Positions 45,561 to 53,835 of a stretch of 64,000 bases of DNA are shown here, piece after piece. How positions within the stretch are numbered: the stretch's first letter is position 1; every line of letters begins with the position of its first letter. The notes beneath the pieces are model-generated. The model was not told the DNA's origin. It saw nothing but the letters and a program-made list of their open reading frames with translations, and did not search any database. The stretch covers positions 300,952 through 364,951 of the forward strand of contig NZ_CALBRW010000017.1 in the NCBI RefSeq assembly GCF_937927635.1, in the 5' to 3' direction. The translations under genes were made by a program, and so were the position numbers. Source of the stretch: an uncultured Microbacterium sp. Its GTDB lineage: Bacteria > Actinomycetota > Actinomycetes > Actinomycetales > Microbacteriaceae.

Positions 45561-46730
45561 ATGAAGAAGCTCGTTGTGGTCATCGCCACCCTCGTCGCAG
45601 TGCTCCCCATGAGCCTGGTCGGCGTGGGTCTGCTCGTGTCGCCCGCTGTATTCGCCGCATGTCTCTCGTCAAGCTCCCTCGTTGTCGGGCCGATCCCGGA
45701 GTCGCTCACAGCCACGACGCGCGCGGGCGAGACTGTGACCCTCAACCACGAGCAGCTAACCCATGCAGCCACCATCATCACGGTCGGCGCGCAGACCGAG
45801 GGCGTTGGTCGCGCTGGCATCGTCATCGCGCTCATGGCCGCACTCACCGAGTCGCGGCTACGGATGCTCGCAAACTCGGCTGCAATACCAGAGTCGAGCG
45901 ATTTCCCGAACGACGGAGAGGGCAGCGATCACGACTCTCTTGGTCTATTCCAAATGCGGCCGAGCGCAGGATGGGGCACCGTCGCAGAGCTGATGAACGC
46001 GACCTACCAATCGCGCGCCTTCTACGGAGGTTCGAGCGGGCCGAACTATCCATCACCGCGCGGACTGCTCGACATACCCGACTGGCAGCACCTCGACCCT
46101 GGCGATGCAGCGCAAGCGGTCGAGGTCTCGGCATATCCCGACCGCTACCAGAACTACCAGCCGGTCGCCGAGGCGATCCTCGCTGCACTCACGCGCCGCG
46201 CCGAAACCACGCCGGGCGGTACACCGCTCGGCAACGTACCCGAGACGACTGCCATCGTCTTCCCACTGCCGAGCGGGACGTGGGTGAACACCAGCGACTT
46301 CGGGTGGCGCGAAGACCCCTTCACTGGTGAGCGAGCGTTCCACTCAGGAACGGACTGGGCTGCCGACGACGGCACGCCGATCCTCGCGCTCGCCGATGGC
46401 GTGGTCAGCTTCGCCGGGCCGTCGGGTGGCTACGGCAACCTCATCATCATCGAGCACACCATCGGCGGCGAGCGCATCGCCTCCGCCTACGCCCACATGT
46501 GGCGGAGCGGCGTCCTCGTCAGCGTCGGGGATCGCGTCGTTGCCGGGCAGCACATCGGCAACGTCGGTTCGGCGGGCAGGTCGACCGGAGCCCATCTGCA
46601 TTTCGAGATCCGGCCAGGCGGGTCGAATGCTGCGGCCGTCGATGCCGAGCCGTGGCTTGCCGCCCACGGAGTGCAGAACCTCGATGCCGCAAGCACCGCG
46701 GCGCTCTGCTCAGCACAGATGGCCGCATGA
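45561..46730 (+). CDS. secreted bifunctional cell-wall hydrolase (lysozyme-like plus M23)
   Basis: A 389-aa exported protein with a Sec signal (MKKLVVVIATLVAVLPMSLV...). Residues about 60-165 look like a transglycosylase/lysozyme domain (MAALTESRL with the catalytic Glu, and SLGLFQMRPSAGWGT). The C-terminal part is an M23 endopeptidase with HSGTDWAADDGTPILA and HLHFEIRPGG (zinc histidines). Such enzymes open peptidoglycan for the transfer channel (VirB1/TcpG-like). The ATG at 45561 begins a classic signal; a coupled TTG at 45546 is the alternative. Confidence 0.87.
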   Translation: MKKLVVVIATLVAVLPMSLVGVGLLVSPAVFAACLSSSSLVVGPIPESLTATTRAGETVTLNHEQLTHAATIITVGAQTEGVGRAGIVIALMAALTESRLRMLANSAAIPESSDFPNDGEGSDHDSLGLFQMRPSAGWGTVAELMNATYQSRAFYGGSSGPNYPSPRGLLDIPDWQHLDPGDAAQAVEVSAYPDRYQNYQPVAEAILAALTRRAETTPGGTPLGNVPETTAIVFPLPSGTWVNTSDFGWREDPFTGERAFHSGTDWAADDGTPILALADGVVSFAGPSGGYGNLIIIEHTIGGERIASAYAHMWRSGVLVSVGDRVVAGQHIGNVGSAGRSTGAHLHFEIRPGGSNAAAVDAEPWLAAHGVQNLDAASTAALCSAQMAA

Positions 46731-46731
46731 C

Positions 46732-46998
46732 ATGGACATATTCCCCGACTTCGGAGCCGTCGGCGGTCAGGCAGAACTGCGGGCCATCGTTGGCGCGCTG
46801 CTGACCATCGTGCTCATCCTCGCCGTGCTCATGCTCGTCATCTGCGCCGCAGTGTGGGCGATCTCGTCGGCGAACGGCAACATCACTTCGGCTGTCCGCG
46901 CGCGCACCGGATTCCTCGTCTCCGTCGGAACTGCCGCCCTGGCCGGCCTCGGCGTCACCTGGGTCAACTTCCTGCTTGGGGTCGGCGCGAGCATCTGA
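46732..46998 (+). CDS. pilin-like small membrane protein 1
   Basis: An 88-aa protein with two membrane helices (about residues 20-42 and 60-82). It is a paralogue of the next gene, sharing LRxIVGAxxTxxLILAVLxLxI and VTxVNF. Such small two-helix proteins sit in the VirB2 position of actinobacterial type IV systems and resemble DUF6112 proteins. The preceding gene's stop is 1 base upstream. Confidence 0.72.
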   Translation: MDIFPDFGAVGGQAELRAIVGALLTIVLILAVLMLVICAAVWAISSANGNITSAVRARTGFLVSVGTAALAGLGVTWVNFLLGVGASI

Positions 46999-47070
46999 CG
47001 CCAGCCCAATCGGGACAGCGTGCGCACCTACCGGGTAAGTCGTCCCCTCGCCTGCTGAAGGAGCACACAA

Positions 47071-47340
47071 GTGATCGACATCGACCCCAATACCGACGGG
47101 TTGCCCGGCATCGAACAGCTCCGCGTCATCGTCGGCGCGGCCATGACTGTGGGGCTCATCCTCGCTGTCCTCGCCCTCATCATCTCGGCCGTGGTCTGGG
47201 GCTACGGGGCGAACAGCTCGAATCCGCACCTCGCCAGCCGGGGCAAGGTCGGCGTACTCGTCTCGTGCGGCGCGGCGATCATCTGCGGTGCGTCGGTGAC
47301 GCTCGTGAACTTCTTTTGGAACGTCGGCCAGTCGGTCTGA
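47071..47340 (+). CDS. pilin-like small membrane protein 2
   Basis: An 89-aa two-helix membrane protein and paralogue of its upstream neighbour (same GAxxTxGLILAVLALIIS helix and a C-terminal VNFFWNVGQSV). It starts at GTG 47071 with an AAGGAG site. The 72 bases before it hold no gene. The two probably form a pilin-like or channel subunit pair. Confidence 0.75.
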   Translation: MIDIDPNTDGLPGIEQLRVIVGAAMTVGLILAVLALIISAVVWGYGANSSNPHLASRGKVGVLVSCGAAIICGASVTLVNFFWNVGQSV

Positions 47341-47358
47341 CTCCACGACCGAGTTGAG

Positions 47359-48648
47359 ATGGCTGAGCCGATGAGTATCTGTGATGTGCCCGTCATCGCC
47401 TCGGTGTGCGATGCCGTGGGCGAGGGAACTGCGTCGCTCATCTCCGCGCCGTTCGACTGGCTCGCGCAGGCAATGGGGCAGGCCGCAGCCTGGCTGTTCG
47501 AGAGCGTGTGGGCGGTGTTCGACTCGACAACGCTCGTCGACGTCACTGGAAGCCAGTACGTCTCGGTCTACAACGTGCTGTTCGGGGTGGCGATCTTCGT
47601 CATACTCGTCTTCTTCTGCCTCCAACTCATCACCGGGCTCGTGCATCGAGATCCGATGGCACTGTCGCGCGCGGGCGTGGGACTCGCCAAGTCGGTGCTC
47701 GGATCGTTCGTCGCCATCACCCTCACCGCGACCCTGTTGGAGGTCACCGATCAACTCACCATCGGCATCGTGCAGGCGACTGGCAACACGATGGAAGGCA
47801 TCGGCGACCGCATGGCCCTGCTCGCCGCTGGGCTGACGACGATCAACATCGCCTCGCCCGGCGTCGGTGCGATCATCACGATCTTCCTTGCCGGGCTCGG
47901 CATCGCGGGTGCGGGCATCGTGTGGTTCACGCTGCTCATCCGTAAGGCGCTGCTGCTGGTCGCCATTGTCTTCGCGCCCATCGCACTCGCCGGGTTCACC
48001 TGGGATGCTGCAAAGGGTTGGTTCGGACGCTGGGCGGCGTTTGTCGTGGCGCTCATCTTCTCGAAGCTCGTCATCGTCGTCGTGTTCCTCGTCGCCATTG
48101 GGCAGATCAGCGCGCCCATCGACCTGGACCTCGCCTCGATCAGTGACCCGATCTCGGGCGTCGTGCTGATGTTCATCGCCGCGTTCGCGCCCTACCTGAC
48201 GTACAAGTTCATCTCGTTCGTGGGCTTCGACATGTACCACGCGATGTCGAGCGAGCAGGAAGCGAAGTCGGCGCTCAACCGACCCGTCCCGCTACCGGTC
48301 AAGGCTCAGCCGAACGCGGCAAAGTCCGTCCTCGGAGGGCAAAGCGGCGCGAGAGGCGGGACTCCTCCCGCGCCGAGCACAGCTCCCGCTGCAAGTGGCG
48401 CAGCAGGCGGCGCTGCGGGCGCAGGTGGCGGGGCGGCCGCTTCCGGTGGCGGGGCTGCGGCCTCGGGGGGCGCGGCAGGTGCCGGGGCAGCAGCGGCCGG
48501 ACCTGCGGCCGCAGCCGTCGTCGGGGCGCAGGTTGTCAAGGCGGCGGCGACAACTGGGCCGAAAGTCGGTGCCGCAGTCGGCGGCGCAGCAGCCGGGCAC
48601 GCAGAGACATCAACGCCGCCGATACCCGTGGCACCGAGGAAGGGGTAG
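47359..48648 (+). CDS. VirB6/TrbL-like multi-helix membrane protein
   Basis: A 429-aa protein with about six membrane helices in the first 290 residues (YNVLFGVAIFVILVFFCLQLI, VWFTLLIRKALLLVAIVFAP), matching the inner-membrane channel protein VirB6/TrbL. The C-terminal 130 residues are a low-complexity Ala/Gly/Pro tail. It lies in the usual position between the pilin-like and SCO6880 genes. Confidence 0.82.
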   Translation: MAEPMSICDVPVIASVCDAVGEGTASLISAPFDWLAQAMGQAAAWLFESVWAVFDSTTLVDVTGSQYVSVYNVLFGVAIFVILVFFCLQLITGLVHRDPMALSRAGVGLAKSVLGSFVAITLTATLLEVTDQLTIGIVQATGNTMEGIGDRMALLAAGLTTINIASPGVGAIITIFLAGLGIAGAGIVWFTLLIRKALLLVAIVFAPIALAGFTWDAAKGWFGRWAAFVVALIFSKLVIVVVFLVAIGQISAPIDLDLASISDPISGVVLMFIAAFAPYLTYKFISFVGFDMYHAMSSEQEAKSALNRPVPLPVKAQPNAAKSVLGGQSGARGGTPPAPSTAPAASGAAGGAAGAGGGAAASGGGAAASGGAAGAGAAAAGPAAAAVVGAQVVKAAATTGPKVGAAVGGAAAGHAETSTPPIPVAPRKG

Positions 48649-48651
48649 AAC

Positions 48652-50118
48652 ATGGCCACCCGGCACCCTCCGGCTCCCGAGCAGCAGCTCTCCCCCGTGC
48701 AGTTCTCGCGCCTCGCGCACCGTGGCATCCTGCTCGGACTGTCGATCTCGCAGTTGATCGTGCTGGGCATTGGCGTGGTCACGGTCGTCGCCACGATCTA
48801 CACGGGCGGTGGCATGGGGCTGGTCTGGACATCCCCGATCTGGCTCAGCTGTCTGCTGCTCGCGATCGTCCCCGTGGGCGGGCGCAAGCTCGTGGACTGG
48901 CTGCCCATCGTGTCGCGCTGGATGTGGCGGAGCACCGCTGGGCAGTTGATCTTCCGCCGCCGCGTCATCAAGCCGCGTCCCGTCGGCACGCTCGCGCTCC
49001 CCGGCGATGCGACCGCGCTGCGCGAATGGGTCGATCCCGAGACCGGCACGGCGATGGTGCACGACCCCCACGCTCAGACCCTGACCGCGGTGCTGGGGGT
49101 GACGCACCCGGCGTTCGTGCTGCTCGATCCGGGCGAGCAGGAGCGGCGGATCAACGGCTGGGGTCGGGTGCTCGCTACTGCGTGCCGCTCAGGCCGGATC
49201 GCCCGGCTCCAGGTCTGCGAGCGGACGCTGCCGGACTCAGGCACGGGGCTCGCCGAATGGTGGGCCAGGCACGGCAGCGACGATGAATCCTGGCCTGCGA
49301 CCACCTACCGGGAGCTGATCGAGCGTGCTGGGCCGACCGGCGAGCGCCATGCGACGACCATCTCGATTGCGCTCGATATGAACGCCTCGGGACGACAGAT
49401 CCGCTCAGCGGGCGGCGGCATCCGTGGAGCTGCCGCCGTGCTGCGTCAGGAGATGACCACGCTCGTCACGGCGCTGCGAGCTGCGGACCTCGCCACGACC
49501 GGCTGGCTCGCGCCCGGCGAAGTCGCTGTCATCCTGCGCTCCGCTTACGACCCGGCTGCTGCGCCCGCGCTGGAGCGGCACGCCGACATCGGGCGTTCCT
49601 TCGCCACCGCGGGACCAATCGCGGTGACCGAGAGCTGGGATCGCGTGCGCACCGACTCCGCGCACCACACCGTGCTTTGGCTCTCCGAGTGGCCGCGCTC
49701 GCAGGTGTTCCCCGGATTCCTCGCCCCGCTGCTGCTCACCTCCGGCATGCAGCGCTCGTTCTCGCTCATCTGCACGCCAGTTCGCGCCGACATCGCGGCC
49801 CGCGACCTACGGAAGAAGAAGGTCGGCCTGCTCTCCGACGCGGCCCAACGTGCGAAGATCGGGCAGGTCGAGGACGCCTCGCGCACGGTTGAGTACCAGG
49901 ACGTGCTCCAGCAGGAGTCCGACCTCACCGCGGGGCACGGCGTGCTCCGCTACACGGGCCTCATCTCCGTCTCCGCGCCCACGGTCGATGAGCTGGATGC
50001 CGCCGTCGCCGCCATCGAGCAAGCCGCGGTCCAGGCGTCCTGTGAAACGCGCAGACTCGTCGGCCAGCAGGCCACCGCATTCGCCGTCGCCGCGCTCCCG
50101 CTCTGTCGAGACGTGTGA
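48652..50118 (+). CDS. SCO6880-family conjugation protein
   Basis: A 488-aa protein with two N-terminal membrane helices (about 28-50, 58-75) and a long soluble domain. Segments such as QLIFRRRVIKPRPVGTLALPGD and HATTISIALDMNASGRQIRS match the actinobacterial SCO6880 family, which accompanies VirB4-type ATPases. Function probably is to couple the ATPase to the membrane (VirB4 N-terminal/TcpA-like role). It ends 41 bases before the convergent CHAT gene. Confidence 0.83.
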   Translation: MATRHPPAPEQQLSPVQFSRLAHRGILLGLSISQLIVLGIGVVTVVATIYTGGGMGLVWTSPIWLSCLLLAIVPVGGRKLVDWLPIVSRWMWRSTAGQLIFRRRVIKPRPVGTLALPGDATALREWVDPETGTAMVHDPHAQTLTAVLGVTHPAFVLLDPGEQERRINGWGRVLATACRSGRIARLQVCERTLPDSGTGLAEWWARHGSDDESWPATTYRELIERAGPTGERHATTISIALDMNASGRQIRSAGGGIRGAAAVLRQEMTTLVTALRAADLATTGWLAPGEVAVILRSAYDPAAAPALERHADIGRSFATAGPIAVTESWDRVRTDSAHHTVLWLSEWPRSQVFPGFLAPLLLTSGMQRSFSLICTPVRADIAARDLRKKKVGLLSDAAQRAKIGQVEDASRTVEYQDVLQQESDLTAGHGVLRYTGLISVSAPTVDELDAAVAAIEQAAVQASCETRRLVGQQATAFAVAALPLCRDV

Positions 50119-50159
50119 CGACGCGCACGCTGCGTCCCCTCTCGCCGATCAGGTCGTAG

Positions 50160-51221
50160 TCACTCGGCCGGACGCACGAGCAAAGTCGCGGATGGGTCGA
50201 CGCCCTCTGCCCAGGCTAGAGTCGGCAGGTCGGCACCATCGAGACCCGCCAGTTGCAGAGCCGCCTGCCCAGACAGATGGGCCGAGTTAATCGACTGTCC
50301 GTTCGCCACCGCGGCGTAGAACTGCGCCGCGTAGCTGATCGCGTCACCGTCTTCAATCTCGTCTGCCATGCCGATTGCGAACGGAACAATGTCGGCAACG
50401 AGGGCGTCAAGCTGACCAGCAGACCGGCAGGAGTTCAGAAGAACGAGCAAGGGCGGATCGTCCGTTGCATTGATCGCGGCAGCGAAGGCGCGCGCGCTCA
50501 CGATCACACCCTCGTGGGGCGTATCGGTTTCGTCTTCGAAGACGATCAAGTCCTCATTGCTGTGGCCGGAGAAGTGAACGACGTGCGGACGGAACTTCGT
50601 GATGCCATCAAGCAGATCGGCCGTCGTTGCAGCAGGACGGACATCCAGCTCAACCAAGTCACGATGAAGCGCCGACTCGACCGCTGCACGAATCCGCTTC
50701 TGCTCACGCCCCACGCGCAGATCGCCTTCCGACGATGCGCCGAGCATCAGCACGCGGAGCTTCTCAGGCTTCGGGGCAGGAAGCTCACGAATGACTTGCG
50801 AGACGGCGGACTCCGTGGCGCTCAGCCGCCGCTCGAGAACGGCGCGCTGGGCCGCGGCTTGCCGATCCGCACGCTGTTGGTCCAGCTTGCGTCTACGTTC
50901 AGCGGCGTTGCTCTCGGATGCTTCTGCCCGTGCGAGCTTGTCGGCAAGCGCCATCTCCTCCTTGGCATAGCCGGCCGCGCGCGACTGCCATCGACTCGCC
51001 TCCTTACCTGCCGCGGCAGCCTCCGATTCCTTCCTTTCGGCTTCGCGCAGCTTGGACTGGATGGTGCTGGAGCTCTTCGACTTGCTGGCCGCAGCACGAG
51101 CTGCCGCTGACTCAGCTCGCTTTTTCGATTCCTTCCCACGGTACTCTCCAGCCTTCTTTTCCGCGTCGATGCGCTGCTTCCGCTTGCGCTCAAGTTGGCC
51201 GCGGTATGTGCTTGCGCTCAT
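50160..51221 (-). CDS. CHAT-domain protease with N-terminal coiled coil
   Basis: A 353-aa protein. Residues 1-150 are a highly charged Ala/Lys/Arg/Glu-rich coiled coil (KKRAESAAARAAASKSKSSS, then KLREAERKESEAAAAGKEAS). Residues 150-353 form a CHAT caspase-like domain: LRVLMLGASSEGDLRVGREQ, the His220 in HVVHFSGHSN, the Cys265 in LLVLLNSCRSAG, and AISYAAQFYAAVANGQSINSA. The catalytic His/Cys dyad is intact. It is on the opposite strand within the type IV secretion operon, with its own start and GAGGA site. CHAT proteases often act as defence or stress effectors; the trigger here is unknown. Confidence 0.85.
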   Translation of the reverse strand: MSASTYRGQLERKRKQRIDAEKKAGEYRGKESKKRAESAAARAAASKSKSSSTIQSKLREAERKESEAAAAGKEASRWQSRAAGYAKEEMALADKLARAEASESNAAERRRKLDQQRADRQAAAQRAVLERRLSATESAVSQVIRELPAPKPEKLRVLMLGASSEGDLRVGREQKRIRAAVESALHRDLVELDVRPAATTADLLDGITKFRPHVVHFSGHSNEDLIVFEDETDTPHEGVIVSARAFAAAINATDDPPLLVLLNSCRSAGQLDALVADIVPFAIGMADEIEDGDAISYAAQFYAAVANGQSINSAHLSGQAALQLAGLDGADLPTLAWAEGVDPSATLLVRPAE

Positions 51222-51324
51222 GCTCTTCCTCACAACAGGTCGTCGGATCGACCGTAGCCTCGACCTCCGACGTCGGGGATAACGTGCGCACCTTCCTGGC
51301 AGATCGAGACGCCAGGGAGACGAA

Positions 51325-51762
51325 ATGCCGACGTTCAGCAACCCTGTAAAGGACGCCGCAGACGCCCGCGAGGCGGTGCGGGCGCTCGCGCACGCGAGCC
51401 GTGCGTTCGCTGATCCCGCGGACACATATCAGGTGGTCGGCGAGTTGCTGGGGACGCTGCGCTCCCTGGAGCAAGTGCTGGAGCAGGTCGCGGCGGCGCA
51501 CGTTCGGCACCAGGACAAGGCGTTTCTCGACAACGGCGACCACGAGGCTGGGGTTGATGAGGCTTGGGCCGCCGCTAACGCCCTGCGCAAGGCCGCAGAA
51601 CTCGTCCAGTCGGCCGAGACTGCCGTCGATCAGGCGACGCAGCATTCGAGCTACATCGCCTGGCACCCGGCACCTGTCGCCAGCCGACCTGAGCTGGACC
51701 CGTTCTCACGCGATCCGTTCGAGGCCCACCCCGTCAGTTCGCGAAAGGGGCTGTCGCTATGA
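51325..51762 (+). CDS. hypothetical helical protein of the transfer operon
   Basis: A 145-aa, all-helical, acidic protein (AREAVRALAHASRAFADPAD, then LLGTLRSLEQVLEQVAAAHV). It overlaps the VirB4-like ATG by 4 bases, so it is translated with it. Its start is 104 bases from the divergent CHAT gene start. No family recognised; such proteins commonly sit before the VirB4-like gene in actinobacterial elements. Confidence 0.7.
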   Translation: MPTFSNPVKDAADAREAVRALAHASRAFADPADTYQVVGELLGTLRSLEQVLEQVAAAHVRHQDKAFLDNGDHEAGVDEAWAAANALRKAAELVQSAETAVDQATQHSSYIAWHPAPVASRPELDPFSRDPFEAHPVSSRKGLSL

Positions 51763-53243
51763 GTCCCGACGACCGCGAGCGCCTGCACACCGCGGTCCTG
51801 CTCGACCCAGCGGGCGAGCGCCATGCCGCTCGGAAGGCGCGACGGCGAGCGGCGAACAAGATCGAGACCGCCGACCGCAAGGCGCAGCAGGATCTGGCGC
51901 GCGCGGCGTGGGAGGCCGAACGCGAGGCGCGGCGGGCGACGACCTACCTGCCACCGTCCGGCGAGACGAGGCCCGCGGCACTCCGCACGCCGGGCCGATT
52001 CCGGCTGCCGTGTCACCAGGACACGAGCGCGACGCTGGCCGGGGCGTATCCGTTCCTCGCCGAGGGCGGACTGGGCTCTGCCGGGGTGTTCGTCGGCCAG
52101 GATCTCTACAGCGGGGCGTCGTTCGTCTATGACCCCTGGGTGCTCTACGCGCAGGGCCTCATCACCGCACCGAACATCGTCCTCGCGGGGATCGTCGGCT
52201 CCGGCAAGTCCTCGCTCGCCAAGAGCCTCTACACGCGCTCCATCCCATTCGGTCGGCGGGTATATGTCCCCGGCGATCCGAAAGGCGAGCACACGGCTGT
52301 CGCTGAAGCAGTCGGCGGACGGGCGATCGTGCTGGGGCACGGGATGTCTACGCGGCTGAATCCGCTCGACGAAGGGCATCGGCCTTCGGGCCTCAGCGAT
52401 GCCGAGTGGCAGAGCCAGGTCACCTCCCGGCGACGCGACCTTATCGGCGCACTCGCCGAGACCGTCCTCGACCGCGGCCTCACCCCGCTGGAGCACACCG
52501 CCGTCGACTTCGCGCTCGCCGATGCGGTGCGCTCGGCCGAGGTGCCGATCCTTCCGATGGTGGTCGACCGCATCCTCGCCCCGCAGGCCAAGGACGACGA
52601 CGGCAGGCTCGCCGAGGACGGCCGACTCGTCGGACACGCGCTGCGGAGGCTCGTGGCCGGTGACCTGGCGGGGCTGTTCGACGGCCCGAGCACCGTGCGC
52701 TTCGACCCGTCACTGCCGATGGTGTCGCTCGACCTGTCGCGGGTGGCAGAGAACTCGACGCTCATCTCCGTGCTCATGACGTGTTCCTCGGCGTGGATGG
52801 AGTCGGCGCTGCTCGACCCGGCAGGCGGCCCGAGGTGGGTCGTGTATGACGAGGCGTGGCGGCTCATGTCACATCCGGCACTGCTGCGCCGGATGGACGC
52901 ACAGTGGCGGCTCGCGCGGCACTACGGCATCGCCAACCTGCTCATCTTCCACAAGCTCAGCGACCTCGACAACGTAGGCGACCAGGGCTCGGCGATGCGC
53001 GCGCTCGCCTCGTCCCTGCTCGCCAACGCCGAGACACGGGTGATCTACCGGCAGGAGAGCGATCAGCTCGGCGCGACCGCGCAGGCCCTCGGGCTGACCG
53101 GCACCGAGCAAGGGCTGCTGCCCGGTCTCGGCACGGGGCAGGGGCTGTGGAGGATCAAGAACCGCTCGTTCGTCGTTCAACACCAGCTTCACCCGGCCGA
53201 ACTTGCGATGTACGAGACAGGTCAGAAGGCCAGAGGAGCGTGA
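51759..53243 (+). CDS. VirB4-like conjugative ATPase
   Basis: A 494-aa ATPase with Walker A IVLAGIVGSGKSSLAKSL near residue 148, Walker B RWVVYDEAWRLMSHPALLRRM near 365, and HKLSDLDNVGDQGS, characteristic of the VirB4/TraC and HerA-type ATPases. The N-terminal Arg-rich helix replaces the longer membrane-linked part of classical VirB4, probably supplied by SCO6880. It energises DNA transfer. The ATG overlaps the previous stop (ATGA). Confidence 0.9.
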   Translation: MSPDDRERLHTAVLLDPAGERHAARKARRRAANKIETADRKAQQDLARAAWEAEREARRATTYLPPSGETRPAALRTPGRFRLPCHQDTSATLAGAYPFLAEGGLGSAGVFVGQDLYSGASFVYDPWVLYAQGLITAPNIVLAGIVGSGKSSLAKSLYTRSIPFGRRVYVPGDPKGEHTAVAEAVGGRAIVLGHGMSTRLNPLDEGHRPSGLSDAEWQSQVTSRRRDLIGALAETVLDRGLTPLEHTAVDFALADAVRSAEVPILPMVVDRILAPQAKDDDGRLAEDGRLVGHALRRLVAGDLAGLFDGPSTVRFDPSLPMVSLDLSRVAENSTLISVLMTCSSAWMESALLDPAGGPRWVVYDEAWRLMSHPALLRRMDAQWRLARHYGIANLLIFHKLSDLDNVGDQGSAMRALASSLLANAETRVIYRQESDQLGATAQALGLTGTEQGLLPGLGTGQGLWRIKNRSFVVQHQLHPAELAMYETGQKARGA

Positions 53244-53244
53244 G

Positions 53245-53835
53245 ATGACCATTGCCCTTCCGCGGCGACGCCGCGCACGCCGAGAGAGCACCAAGCACGA
53301 GGGCTCCGCCAACGCACCGGCTGTACTTCCGGTCGTGACGATGACCGTGCAGTCCGACGCGACGTTGCGCGTCGTTGTCGACGGGGAGCCGTTCGGCCCG
53401 TCGACGTTCGCCCCGCCGTGGCAGCGGCGCTCCTTTGCGCACATCATCAGCGAAGTCATGGAGCAGCGCCACTCGCCGGTGCGCGTCGTGGTGCATGAAC
53501 TCGACGGCACCGTCTACACGGACATCGTGACCACACCGCTTCATCGCGTCCCCGACCCGTCCGCCCTGCCCGAGCAACCGCCGACCTCGTTACAGGGCGG
53601 AGCCCCCACGCCCGACAAAACCGATTCGACGCGCCACTTCGCACTCCAGAACGACGGAGGCTTCGTGCCCGGTGAGAAGGTGGCCGTCGCGGTCATCGTC
53701 CGGCACACCGAGGCTGGCCTCGATGGTGCGACGCGGGCTCAGATCGAGCCGAGCCTGCTCGATCTGAGCCCGACGCACGAGGTCATCCTGCTCGGCCGCG
53801 TCTCGGGCACTTGGGTCGTCGGGCACTTGTCATGA
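53245..53835 (+). CDS. hypothetical protein of the transfer operon
   Basis: A 196-aa protein with an Arg-rich start (LPRRRRARRESTKH) and central beta strands (LRVVVDGEPFGPSTFAPPWQ, PVRVVVHELDGTVYTDIV). No family recognised. AGAGGAG is 6 bases upstream of the ATG. It overlaps the coupling-protein gene by 4 bases and so may be a partner or adapter of the VirD4-like protein. Confidence 0.7.
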   Translation: MTIALPRRRRARRESTKHEGSANAPAVLPVVTMTVQSDATLRVVVDGEPFGPSTFAPPWQRRSFAHIISEVMEQRHSPVRVVVHELDGTVYTDIVTTPLHRVPDPSALPEQPPTSLQGGAPTPDKTDSTRHFALQNDGGFVPGEKVAVAVIVRHTEAGLDGATRAQIEPSLLDLSPTHEVILLGRVSGTWVVGHLS

